NCBI RefSeq assembly: GCF_000002075.1
Contig: NW_004797321.1
Coordinates: forward strand, 1,823,997-1,887,996
DNA from: Aplysia californica
Lineage: Eukaryota > Mollusca > Gastropoda > Aplysiida > Aplysiidae
Direction of reading: 5' to 3'
Length of the DNA: 64,000 bases
The notes under the pieces are model-generated. The model was given only the letters and a program-made list of their open reading frames with translations, had not been told where the DNA came from and did no database searches. The translations under genes were made by a program, and so were the position numbers. Shown one piece after another: positions 53,956-63,112 of this stretch (its first letter is position 1; the number at the start of each line of letters is the position of its first letter).

Positions 53956-56900
53956 GGCTCTGATGTGTTTTTCTCCTTCTTTCTTATCAAACATTTGTGG
54001 TTCTCATCTTTCCTCCTTTCCTTTGCACTTATTCTCTAGTATCAGCACCTGTTTTAATCTTCGGTATTTATTTTTTCTTTTACCTGTTTGTGTTGCAAGT
54101 GCCATAAAAGTTTTACTAAAATTGGAACAAAATTCTGATCTTATGCTGTAATCTTATTTTGTTATTCTGATATTGTCATCTTATATTATTTTCAGCTGTT
54201 TGAAGACATCGTCGACCTGTTAGACCCACAGTTCAACATCCAGGACATGCAAGACACAGACATGGATCTGCTGGAGGAAGTGGAAGAAAAAGAGACCTCG
54301 GAAACTGCGTCTCAGTCATCTCTGAGCAGGAGATCTGGCACAGACTCTGAGGAGAAACAAAGAGCAGAGGACAGGCTGTGAGTTTGTGTGGCTCAGTGTT
54401 GAGCATGACACGCTTTGAACTATTATCAGTTTGCTTTCTTGTTTGTTTTTTTATTTGTTTGTTTGAGAAATGTGAAGTAGGCTACACAGTCATTTAGCGC
54501 TGGGAAAAAGTAAGATAGACAGACAGACTCTGAGGAGAAATAGAGAGCAGAGGACAGGCTGTGAGTTTGTGTGTGGCACAGTGTTGAGCATGACATGCTT
54601 TGAACTATTATCAGTTTATTTGTTGGTTTGTTTGTTTGAGAAATGTAAAGTAGGCTACATAGTCATTTAGTGCTGGGAAGAAGTAAGACAGACAGACAGA
54701 CTCCGAGGAGAAACAGAGAGCAGAGGACAGACTGTGAGTTTGTGTGTGGCACAGTGTTTAGCATGACACACTTTGAACTGTTATCAGTTTGTTTGTTTGA
54801 ATAAAGAGAAGTAGGCTCTTTCAGTGATGAGAAAAAGTGAGACAGACAAAGAGAGACAACAGAGGAAAAACAAAGAGCTGAAGTAGAATTGTAATTGTGT
54901 GTGTGGCACAGTGTAGAGCATGGCCCACCTTGAACTGTTATCACTTTGTTTTGGGGGTTGTTTTTTAGTAAAGTCTCATGAAGTAGGCTACACACAGTCA
55001 TTTATTAGTGCTGGGAAAAAGTAAGACAGACAGAAACAACAGAGAAAAAAACAAAGTGAAACAGACAGCTTGTGAGTTTGTGGCACATTATTGAACATGA
55101 CACACTTTAAACAGTTATCATTTTTTTGTTTGTCTGTTTATTTGCTCTTTGAAATGTATTTGTGTGTTTGTTTGTTTGTCTGAACAAAGAGAAGCACATC
55201 AACACAATAATGGTCATTTTGTGCTTGGGAAAAAGTGAGACAGGCAGACAGAAGCAACAGAGGAAAAGTAAAGAAGTAGGATCTACCAGTGATGCCCTCC
55301 ACTCAACCGCTATAATTTTCAATTTTGTGGATCATAAAAAAAAATTTTAACACTTAAATACTGGTAACAAGAGTTATTTTCTTTTTGTTTTAACAGATAA
55401 CATTGAGTTTTGTAGCCAACTGTTTTGTTTTCTGGGTCATACAGTGGACCTTCTGTGAAACAGACACCTGTTCGAAATATTCACCTGTACAAATAACCTC
55501 TTCTTCCAACTTCCCCCTTGTGGGTATTTTTTTACCTACATTATAATGACACTGTGCATGAGATCCACCTGTGTAAGACAACCACTTTTGTCTTTGACAA
55601 TGGGAAGCTGTCTTGGCAAATTTTGACTGTATATTTTTCAAGATCATCTCTTTAAGACCAACACTGGTACTGATGTTCTTAATTTAATTAGATTAGTCCA
55701 TGTTTCACTGAGTTGTTGACGAGTGTTTTTTTTCATTTAATAACATTTTGTACGTGTACCCTCGCTGACATTACTGCCCAATATGCTGACTTTGCTCCTC
55801 TTGTTGTTGTACACTTTGCATTTAGAGTGACCTTTTTATCTTTCTTCAAAGCCCGGTCTTCCTCTACATCTTTACTCATGTGTTACTCCTTGCATGATTC
55901 TTTGTCCCACTGTGCATCTTTTGTTTCATTCACAGATTTAACTTAAAATTTATTTTAACATCTTAACGATTTATTGAAAATCGCAATACCAGTAATAAAT
56001 ACATTGTTTTGATGGCGTGATAAACTTCATTTAAGTTGGGGGGGGGGAGGGAGGGGGGGATGTTAATACTTTTCAATCAATCAATCTATCAATAATTGCC
56101 TTTCTCACCCTGGATGAAGATATATATGGGCCACGAACATAAACACTTTACACCTTTTCCTATCCTGGGCTAGTCGCTTGATGTCACTCCATGTCTTTCC
56201 ACTTTTCTGTACATCCATTTCCATGACTCTTCTCCAGGTTCCATGTGGTCTTCCTTTCGATCTTTTAACCTATGGGTTCCAATCCAACACTTTCGTTGTT
56301 ATGCAGCTGCTTGACTTCCTGAGAGTGTGTCCTGTCCATCGCCAACGCCTTCTTCCCATCTCATCTCTGAGTGGGCTCTCATGTCTCGTTCTTCTTAATA
56401 CTTCCTCATTGGTGACTCTATTTGTCCCTCTCCCGAAGATGGAAAAATGGTAAGGCGTGTATGTTTGTGTGTCTATAACTTTTATTACCTTTACCTACTG
56501 TATTTCAAATAAAAATTTTCAGGATCAAAGAAGCAACAGAAGGCGCACCAATCCGAAACCCCTACCGGTGGCTTCCTCGTAAAGACGTCAAGGATAAGAA
56601 AGATGGAAAGAAAGCCAAAGAGAAGGATCAAAAACCGTGGCCCACGTCACCATCAGAGGAAGAACATATTAAAAAGGTTACTCAGGTAAAGTTGATGAGG
56701 CATATTCTGTTCTTGTAATACAAACTGGCTGTAAACTTTTAGGAAAGTTTTTCTCAAGGCAAAACAAAACAAAACCAAAAAAAACAACAACTGATGATGC
56801 AGGCTGACTCTTGGTTTTTGTGTGTTAAGGAGCCACAGATCGATCTAATCCTTCGTTTTAGAACAAAAAGAGAACTTCCCCCAATGTGTCCTTTTGTGTG

Positions 56901-59900
56901 ACTATGCCTATGAGACTGTGGATCATCACCTGTTCCACTGCACGGCCCTAAATCACATCAGAGCTACACTTCTCCATCCGAGGCCTAAAGACAACACACT
57001 CTACGGAACATTACAGCAACTGCAGCAAACCTGCACTTATCACTACATGGCATTGGACAGAAGGGCGAGAGCCCAGCTGTTGCTCAATCAATAACAACAA
57101 CAACAACCAAAGAAAAAGGGTTGACCTGTTGCTTCCGTGTATACGGCATTGTCAAGATACTTCACCTTCTCTGGGATAAGTTTGAATTCTTTAAGGACAT
57201 AGTGGACACATATAAACAAGGCATCATGGTAAAATCAGACACTCGTCAAAATAAAGAAATCCAAGAAACAGGCACTTTTCTGCCAGCTTTACAATTTTTA
57301 TCAAATTTTTTTTTTTTTTGGCTCAATGCCTTTTCTTCCCGTTTTACACTACATTTTACTGAAAATCGTTGATTAAAAGCATAAGATACGTAAATTTTCA
57401 GTTTTCAAGACTTCTGAGGCTACTGAAGTTACCAAACTTTGGGGGCCATGGTTTCATAATGTACCCAATGCTGTATGTTGCCTTTCTGAAATTTCAGATA
57501 ACTAAAATTGTAATGGGAACTGTATGAATAACGAAGTTGTGCTTCTTTTTTTTTTAATGCCCTGAAAATGCATCTTCCAAAGTTGTTGGAATACGAGATT
57601 GCTCATCCTCAAAGAGTACACACTCCGCACGGTGGTTATTGAAAGACTCGAGCTTTTATGTGCTGCCTGTCACTACTGGTACTAGAAGAACTGTGGGGAG
57701 GGAATGTAGAACTGTGGGGAGTGAATGTAGAACTGTGGGGAGTGAATGTAGAACTGTGGGGAGTGAATGTAGAACTGTGGGGAGGGAATGTAGAACTGTA
57801 GGGAGGGAATGTAGAACTGTGGGGAGGGAACGTAGAACTGTGGGGAGGGAATGTAGAACTGTGGGGAGTGAATGTAGAACTGTGGGGAGGGAATGTAGAA
57901 CTGTGGGGAGTGAATGTAGAACTGTGGGGAGGGCATGTAGAACTGTGGGGAGGGAATGTAGAACCATGGGGAGGGAATGTAGAACTGTGGGGAGGGAATG
58001 TGGAACTGTGGGGAGGGAATGTAGAACTGTGGGGAGGGAATGTAGAACTGTGAAACCACGGCAGATAACCTGAGTTCCCGAGTACTTCTCCGGGTGTTCT
58101 CATCAGGGTCACCTGTCTGACCTCAGTCGTTCTATCAAAGATCGTACATAACAAGATAGTTCACTCCTCTCTTTGAGCTAATTAAAAAAGTGTCTTCAAA
58201 ATTGGGTGGCGCCCTCTTCGAGAAAGAGCAGATTTTGCTAACAGACTTACCCTACTTGTGTGAAAAACAATAAAATGGAAACTAACAAACTGTGCTATTC
58301 CTATTCTTCTTCTGGAGAAACGAAAGAGAGCTTCAAAACAAAGACTATAACGCCATCTGAAGCAATGCGCAGCCTTCCACGGTCACTTTTGTGGCTGAGT
58401 GAACAATCTTGTTATGTGCAATCTTTCATGCTATCTGCCTTGTTCTTGGTAAAATCAAAGTTCAACAACTCTTACAGTTTGAGTGAAAATTATCATTCCA
58501 AAAGCTACTTCCCTTTATATTGACTGCGATAAAGGCAGAAACTCCTATTTGTATTCTACTCTTTTTCTTGTAAATGAACTATGACAAAGACAATCTTTAT
58601 TCCTCTCGCAGGGAGAAATTTGTCTTAATCGTTTACAATGGCAGTAGATGTTACAAAGGTTAGGTGAACAATGTCCTGTGACTAAAGTTCTTCTTTTGTA
58701 ATAGAAGGTAAGTGAACAAGACTTATAACCTTCAAGTTCTTTGGGTTTGTTTGGGGGGTTTTTTTTTCTGTTCTGAAATATTTTGTTTTTGTCCTCAGGA
58801 ATTTTGTGATTGGGTAGCCGACCTTGGTGGAGAGAGTAACAACATTGAAGAGTCTACGATAACGAGTCTGTTCGCCAGTGGGTGAGTAGTTCTTAAATTC
58901 TAATTGTAACCCATTTTGTTTCACCCCTATCAAAACATTTTCATCATGTCGGAGGTGGATTTCTTTAACACTTACAGTACCGAAGGCTCATATAATGACA
59001 ACCCTCAAGTACCGCACCAGTTTAGAATGCTGAAGCCATTGTAGAATTTTTTTTTCTAAATAACAAAAAAAACCTTGGCAGCCCAAGAACCATGCTTTAA
59101 AAATTCATAGAGGTTCATCAACCATTCAGCTATCATATAGACTGACTTCCTTTGGTATTATTTCAGTGCAGTGCGTCCGTTCCTTGTTTGATTATGTTTA
59201 GTGTGCCTGGTTGTGTCAGCAACTAAGATTGCCGGCGGTAGTGAGCGCATACTATCGCCTGGCGTCTAAAATCACCGACAGTACTGTAAGTGAAAGAGTT
59301 CATCCAGTGCCAGATATGTGACAGACATCGGCGATCATGGTTCTTCATTCATTCCTTAGCTCGGATGCTCTTAAGAAAGCTATGTTTCCCTGATCTTTCC
59401 TGTTACCCATTTGTTTAGGTTCCCTAATTAGGTTGCTCTGGGCCTGCCTCACTTGACTTCTATTTTGCCAGTGAGGGCTAGATGTTCAAGACCCTTATGT
59501 ATATTCAGGTTTTCCAAAAACTGCATTTGTCATTTCCTGATTGTTTTTAACAGTGAGCGTCCCGCGTGGGCTTCATCAAGTACTACCTCATTTGATTTCT
59601 TTTCTTTCCACGACAAAGTGAATGAGTTAATAAAGCTGCTTGTCCTCGCCCGTGTTTCCCTCCAGCTACGAGACAAAGCCAGCACTGTCGGTGCCCATCC
59701 ACGTGGTAGAGCTGACCAACGTGCCCCAGGAGCTGCGACTCTCGGCTGCTGTGCCACCCCCACCCCCTCCCCCCCAGCCATCGAGTCTAGCAGAGGAGCC
59801 GAAAAAGGTCAGAAATATGTAGGCCTATATATGTGAGGTGTGCTGACAAAATGAGTTACTTCTCCGATTTTAGCCTTATGGAAATTGATACATCAACTTT

Positions 59901-60633
59901 AAGGGTGAAGTTTGTAGAATTTGTAAGTATGGAAAAATAAAAGACATGGTAGACTTGAACAAAATGGTATTAATTAGAAATCTATAAATCTGACCGCAGT
60001 GTCGATTTTCGGCCGATATCTCCATTCTTAGACAGGGAGAAGTAAATTATTTTGTCAGCACACCTCACATATGTGTGTCATTGTGAGGAAATCATCAAAT
60101 TAATAAAAATTCAAGAAACCAGCGTTTTTCCCACCCTGTGGCCAGTTTTCATTAAATGTTTTATTGGCTCAACACCTTTTTGCCTATTTTAAAAAGAATT
60201 TCTATGTGGATTTTTACTGGTAAACATTGATAAAGGGCACAAAAAATATAATTTGACAGTTTTCATGGACCATCAAGCTCTGGAAGTCACTCAACTCTTG
60301 CAGTTATTTTCTTGCTAATTTTACTCTCACCTTATTCTATTGCAAATGTCTCGACTTGTATTCAAGATCGGTATACTCTCTTGGACGGAAATACACATAA
60401 GATAAGATAAGATACATCTTTATTGTTCAGATTCTGGCACATTGCCTTGGTCTTTCACCAAGTACACACACACTCAGATACACACACACACACACACGCA
60501 CGCACACACACACACACACACACACATGCACACTCACACACACACACACACAGACACATGTACACACACACACACACACACACATGCATACGACGCACAC
60601 ATACAAACTACAAACATGCACATGCACAAACAT

Positions 60634-60706
<73 letters not shown>

Positions 60707-62408
60707 TGCACACACATGCCTTGTCTTCATTTCTCCTCTCCTCCTTGCCACAGAGGATCACCCACACACACACACACTCGCACACACACACATACACACA
60801 CACACACACACAAACATACACATACACACACACACACTCACACATACACAAACACTCACACATGCACACACATGCCACGTCTTCATTTCTCCTCTCCTCC
60901 CTTCCACAGAGGATCACCGGAGATTACGAGCCCAGCTGGGTCAAGTTTAAGTACGGCGCCTGGTACCTCAGCCCTCGTACGTGGAAGAAGATGGACCAGG
61001 ACGAACCGTTGATGGACCCCAAGCATCTCAAGGATCAGGAAATGTCGGAAGCGAAGAAAAAGAGCAACGCCCTGGTGAGTACCTACTGTGCTTATCCACC
61101 TCTTCACATTTTTTCATTTTGTTACCTCCAACTTCTCATCTTTTCATTTTGTTACCTCCATCTTCACATCTTTTCATTATGTTACCTCCAACTTCACATC
61201 TTTTCATTATGTTATCTCCAACTTCACATCTTTTCATTATGTTACCTCCAACTTCACATCTTTTCATTTTGTTACTTCCAACTTCCCATCCTTTCATTTT
61301 GTTACATATTCCATTCTGTTACCTCCAACGTCATATCTTTTCTACTTGTCACATCCAATATCACATCTTTTTATTTTGTTTCTTCAAGTTCTAGTGGCTA
61401 ACAATCTTTCCTTTTAATTAAGCTAATTAGATTTCCCAAAAAAGCCCACCGTGAGAATATCTGTTGTTTTCTGTATTATCTACACAGTCGAACACTCATG
61501 GTCGAGAAGAAACGTGGTTGTCTTGGAAAGGTAGATCTAGATCTCTCGGACAGTGGTATTACAATATATAGAAAAAAAGCAAAGGTGGGAAGTGGTTGTT
61601 TGCATGGGTGGTTGCCTTAAACAGGTTGTGGCCATCAGGGAATTAAGGTTTGACTGTATTTGTCTAGCATACATCAAGCACTAGTAGGGTAGCTACAAAT
61701 ATTTATTTATTGAACATTAACTGATTCAGCCTGCAGTGCCGCTCACAGGAACTGGCGGTCTCCTGTGCTTTGACGCAGAGCTGCTCAGAGTGGCTCTTAT
61801 CTATTGCTCCCTTTCCTCACGTCACTTTTCTCTCTTCCTGTTTGCCTTACCACTTACATTTCAACGCTTTTTATTCTGGTGTCATTGAACAGTATTTTTT
61901 ATTCTGAACATTTCAATATGCCACACACAGAGTTTTATGAAATAAAGATACTTCTTTATTAACTTTATGTGGGATCTCGTGTGAGGTCACGAAGTTTTCA
62001 CAAATTATTTGCGTCTGGAGTCAGAATTATCTGCTGGCTGAATCAGTCAAAAAAAGATATTGAGCATGATTTCACTGTCAGTAAGTGAATAGTATTTCAC
62101 CTTTGTAAAGGTAACTTTAACATCTCTAGTTGTGTTCATCTGAACTTGCCCAAAACCCTGTGTCTGAATCAAAGTATCCAAAAAAACAAAACTACACTTT
62201 TACATAAATGTAACATTAACGTCACTATTTGTGTTCCAGTACATCTTAACCTTCCGGAAAACCTGTGTCTGAAAAACAAAACAAAAACAAAATAAAACTT
62301 ATCTTTTACGTAATAATTTTTTTACCGCAGAACCAAGAACTGGCGTCCATGCACGCCTCCAAAGCTTTCTCCGACTTCATCACGAAGAAGACAGCCAGAA
62401 GACCAGAG
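41229..62408 (+). CDS. FAM47E: FAM47E-like protein (9 exons seen, last exon missing)
   Basis: Nine exons encode 421 residues without a stop. Hallmarks shared with human FAM47E as I recall it: [11 protein letters not shown] (human GLDDFRKGCPP), [16 protein letters not shown] followed by NVPQELR, then [20 protein letters not shown] with DEPLMDP, and [10 protein letters not shown]. Human FAM47E has been reported to bind PRMT5 and promote its stability and chromatin association; whether that holds here is unknown. A lysine-rich linker (residues 210-265) and a proline run (about residue 320) are additions. The start at 41,229 has G at -3 and +4. The gene shares its upstream interval with WDR19 in divergent orientation. 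The final exon, expected to begin around human RFLENMY, was not found before the window ends. Confidence 0.9.
41471..41815 (+). mobile_element. SINE T1 full copy
   Basis: Head GTCGGTGGTCTAGTGGTCTA (A box) and degenerate B box GGTCGTGGGTTAGAA, body and ATTATTATTA end. Confidence 0.88.
41915..42090. repeat. GT-rich tract
   Basis: Imperfect GT repeats, two related blocks starting GTGGCCCATGTGTGTG / AGGCCCACATGTGTG. Confidence 0.9.
42553..43015 (+). mobile_element. MITE M2 copy
   Basis: Left end GGAATCAGGCTCTCGTAAAT; right end diverged but ends CCTCACATATTG. Confidence 0.82.
43467..43623 (+). CDS. FAM47E: FAM47E-like exon 2
   Basis: Residues 24-76: [20 protein letters not shown] and [26 protein letters not shown] acceptor, GTGAGA donor; ends in phase 0. 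Confidence 0.93.
43624..45040. other. FAM47E-like intron 2, first part
   Basis: Poly-G and poly-C tracts near 43,673 and 43,777. 44,340-44,950 is AT-rich and repeat-like but not assigned. Confidence 0.5.
45045..45265. repeat. GT then GA microsatellite
   Basis: Long compound tract. Confidence 1.
45739..46300 (-). pseudogene. Tc1/mariner-like transposase remnant
   Basis: Minus strand encodes [33 protein letters not shown] then YWSS, and VSRLIGP...VEDDGAVTV. This is the order seen in DDE_3-type transposases. The helix-turn-helix part upstream is out of frame. Ends and catalytic C-terminal part not found. Inactive. Confidence 0.7.
46585..46641. repeat. GA microsatellite
   Basis: Pure GA tract. 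Confidence 1.
46655..46810 (+). mobile_element. SINE-E copy
   Basis: GACCCGAGTCCCAAGTGGAG, CAGCCCAGGTTGGCCCTG and CTAAATTGTGTCAACG as in the family. Confidence 0.75.
46880..47000. repeat. GA-rich microsatellite
   Basis: GA repeat with GAGTGA interruptions. Confidence 0.97.
47001..48235. other. Intron stretch
   Basis: No exon or element recognised. Confidence 0.5.
48236..48425. repeat. CT microsatellite
   Basis: Long CT tract. Long open frames here are low-complexity artefacts. Confidence 0.99.
48430..49440. other. Intron stretch
   Basis: No exon or known element recognised. Confidence 0.5.
49447..49825 (+). mobile_element. SINE T1 copy
   Basis: GTCTAGTGG head (duplicated), CTTTACACAAATTTTC body, AT-rich end. 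Confidence 0.82.
49848..50051 (+). mobile_element. MITE M2 right part
   Basis: TTTTTTGTGTCTTTAATCAA to CGATGCCCCACATATG. Confidence 0.7.
50675..50896 (+). CDS. FAM47E: FAM47E-like exon 3
   Basis: Residues 77-150: [20 protein letters not shown] and [16 protein letters not shown], matching human HPLALYLNLEEAMPIE. Confidence 0.93.
51011..51742 (+). mobile_element. SINE-A interrupted by SINE T2
   Basis: A segments 51,011-51,159 and 51,693-51,742. Flanked by the 11-bp direct repeat TCAATGTAATT at 51,000-51,010 and 51,743-51,753. Confidence 0.92.
51160..51692 (+). mobile_element. SINE T2 (tRNA-derived, 533 bp) nested in SINE-A
   Basis: Head GTGGCCTAGAGGTTAAGG (A box) and GGGGGTTCGAATCTGGG (B box). 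3' end carries the B-type hairpin tail. Bounded by the 13-bp direct repeat TTATTGTGTTGCA (51,147-51,159 and 51,693-51,705). Confidence 0.93.
51765..51910 (-). mobile_element. SINE-E copy
   Basis: Minus strand has B-box-like GAGTTCAATTCCCAAGTGG and the CTGACAGGCAGGGTCAGAAG body. Confidence 0.75.
52256..52505 (+). mobile_element. MITE M2 fragment
   Basis: ACGTGGTGGAATCGACTTAA to CCTGCGGAAAAATGCG. Confidence 0.65.
52510..53920. other. FAM47E-like intron 3 stretch
   Basis: AT-rich; no exon, RNA or known element recognised. Confidence 0.5.
53955..54128 (+). mobile_element. SINE-A copy close to exon 4
   Basis: CTCCTTCTTTCTTATCAAAC body and tail hairpin. Ends 68 bp before exon 4. Confidence 0.8.
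54196..54377 (+). CDS. FAM47E: FAM47E-like exon 4
   Basis: Residues 151-211: [20 protein letters not shown], then an acidic Ser/Glu-rich stretch ending [12 protein letters not shown]. The donor edge (coding plus GTGAGTTTG) is tandemly repeated downstream. Confidence 0.9.
54378..55290 (+). repeat. Tandem array of FAM47E-like exon 4 donor edge
   Basis: Units of about 150-175 bp. Units near 54,526 and 54,699 retain about 36 coding bases plus GTGAGTTTGTG donor. Later units (about 54,840, 55,020, 55,230) are more diverged. Confidence 0.93.
55320..56070. other. Intron stretch
   Basis: No gene recognised. Confidence 0.5.
56085..56435 (-). pseudogene. LINE C-terminal fragment, same family as 28.6 kb
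   Basis: Aligned base for base over about 320 bp with 28,610-28,965; GATT-type tail instead of ATG. Confidence 0.82.
56523..56685 (+). CDS. FAM47E: FAM47E-like exon 5
   Basis: Residues 211-265: [20 protein letters not shown], very lysine rich; likely disordered linker. Clean TTTTCAG acceptor and GTAAAG donor; phase fits. Confidence 0.88.
56848..57108 (+). pseudogene. LINE ORF2 C-terminal end with CAA tail
   Basis: [20 protein letters not shown] and [14 protein letters not shown] then stop and (CAA)n. Cysteine-histidine motif of RNase H-type LINEs. Confidence 0.82.
57215..57450 (-). mobile_element. MITE M2 fragment
   Basis: CATGGTAAAATCAGACACTC and interior ACATTTTACTGAAAATCGTT. Confidence 0.65.
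57688..58053. repeat. 21-bp minisatellite
   Basis: About 17 units of GTAGAACTGTGGGGAGGGAA with point variants. Unit length divisible by 3 keeps several frames open. Intronic (FAM47E-like intron 5). Confidence 0.98.
58799..58881 (+). CDS. FAM47E: FAM47E-like exon 6
   Basis: Residues 266-293: [20 protein letters not shown] then ITSLFASG. Human counterpart ISDIDEEFILKQFDIDYETKP. Confidence 0.9.
58969..59292. mobile_element. MITE candidate with CACTTACAGTAC ends
   Basis: Perfect 12-bp inverted ends, TTAA on the left only. Confidence 0.55.
59300..59510 (-). mobile_element. LINE-tail-like repeat, second copy
   Basis: Matches 33,020-33,260. Confidence 0.6.
59666..59807 (+). CDS. FAM47E: FAM47E-like exon 7
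   Basis: Residues 293-340: [28 protein letters not shown], then seven prolines. Human YETKPSHDALHTMKLNQVPLELKRS. Confidence 0.94.
59829..60074. mobile_element. MITE M1, full copy
   Basis: Inverted ends of about 36 bp, ATGTGAGGTGTGCTGACAAA.. and inverse. Confidence 0.87.
60075..60370 (-). mobile_element. MITE M2 fragment adjoining M1
   Basis: TTCAAGAAACCAGCGTTTTT and interior shared with 25,977-26,381. Confidence 0.65.
60392..60710 (+). mobile_element. Family D element with long CA tract
   Basis: GATAAGATACATCTTTATTG module then (CA)n to 60,710. Confidence 0.72.
60711..60762 (+). repeat. Duplicate of FAM47E-like exon 8 acceptor edge
   Basis: CTTCATTTCTCCTCTCCTCC then GCCACAGAGGATCACC repeats the acceptor plus 9 coding bases; the genuine one follows at 60,870-60,918, with CA repeats between. 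Confidence 0.92.
60910..61074 (+). CDS. FAM47E: FAM47E-like exon 8
   Basis: Residues 341-395: [20 protein letters not shown] and [14 protein letters not shown], the most conserved block (human YKPKWVKMRYGAWYLNPKLW). A duplicate of its acceptor edge lies 150 bp upstream. Confidence 0.96.
61097..61385 (+). repeat. 30-bp tandem array after exon 8 donor
   Basis: About ten units of CATCTTTTCATTTTGTTACC plus TCCAACTT. No coding bases included. Confidence 0.95.
61390..62100. other. Intron stretch
   Basis: No gene recognised. Confidence 0.5.
62105..62310 (+). repeat. Two direct units of about 113 bp before exon 9
   Basis: GTAACTTTAACATC...AACCCTGTGTCTGAA and GTAACATTAACGTC...AACCTGTGTCTGAA; ends 20 bp from exon 9. 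Confidence 0.8.
62331..62408 (+). CDS. FAM47E: FAM47E-like exon 9
   Basis: Residues 396-421: [20 protein letters not shown] then TARRPE (human EELLADLHGTVAFKDFILSRGYRTP). Donor GTTTGT; phase 0. Confidence 0.92.
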
Positions 62409-62434
62409 GTTTGTAGAGTTGTGTACTGTCATGC

Positions 62435-62541
62435 TACGGAAGTAGGCCAAGTAATCGTGCACTGTTGCTGTACCGAAGGCCACACTCTCTAAGGCAACGA
62501 TATTACCGATCCGGTGGCCTAACCATTAGGCCACTGACTCC
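62435..62541 (-). mobile_element. tRNA-derived SINE head
   Basis: Minus strand GTCAGTGGCCTAATGGTTAG resembles an A-box tRNA head. Confidence 0.6.
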
Positions 62542-62863
62542 ACTTATAGTCTCATTATATTATTGTAAAAAAAATGCAAAGGAGAATGGGGGGGGGAAAT
62601 GGGAAGTGTTTGTTTGTGCAGGTGATTGTTTTTATACTGGTGGCCATTGGAGCAGATTGGACTGTATATATTTTTTTATATATATATATACAAACTATGG
62701 GCATGAGGTCATGGCTGAACAGCACACACTTTTCCCACATGTTCCAAGACAAAAATTTCGTGGACAAAAATTTCATGCCTTGCCGGTACATGCCAGAAAA
62801 ATTTTTGTTCCTTAACCTATTTATGTAGTGTAATATTGCATGCATGCTGCTCAAGGTTATTAA

Positions 62864-63108
62864 CCCATCGTACGTCCTGGGGTCATTTTGTACCCCCAGG
62901 GTTGTATTCTTCACATTTTAGAATACTTCTAGTACGAAGATCTCTTTGAAACTTTCTGTTAGCTTATTTCTCCAAAAAAATTTTGACAGACTACTACTAT
63001 GCAAAACGTTCGGATCCGATTAACGATTAAATTTCCTCTTTTTAAAGTGGTGGCACAGAGTTCCCGGGTCGTATGGATGCGATAGTGAAACACGACGTAC
63101 GGATAGGG
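62864..63108. mobile_element. piggyBac-like MITE (245 bp)
   Basis: TTAA both sides (62,860-62,863; 63,109-63,112), ends CCCATCGTACGTC / GACGTACGGATAGGG. Confidence 0.85.
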
Positions 63109-63112
63109 TTAA

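Noticed and set aside
57636-58154. 172-codon Pro/His/Ser repeat frame
   Set aside because: Antisense of an intronic 21-bp minisatellite; no splice context or homologue recognised.
60423-61401. 319-codon open frame of His-Thr repeats
   Set aside because: CA microsatellite read in frame and running through true exon 8 in the wrong frame.
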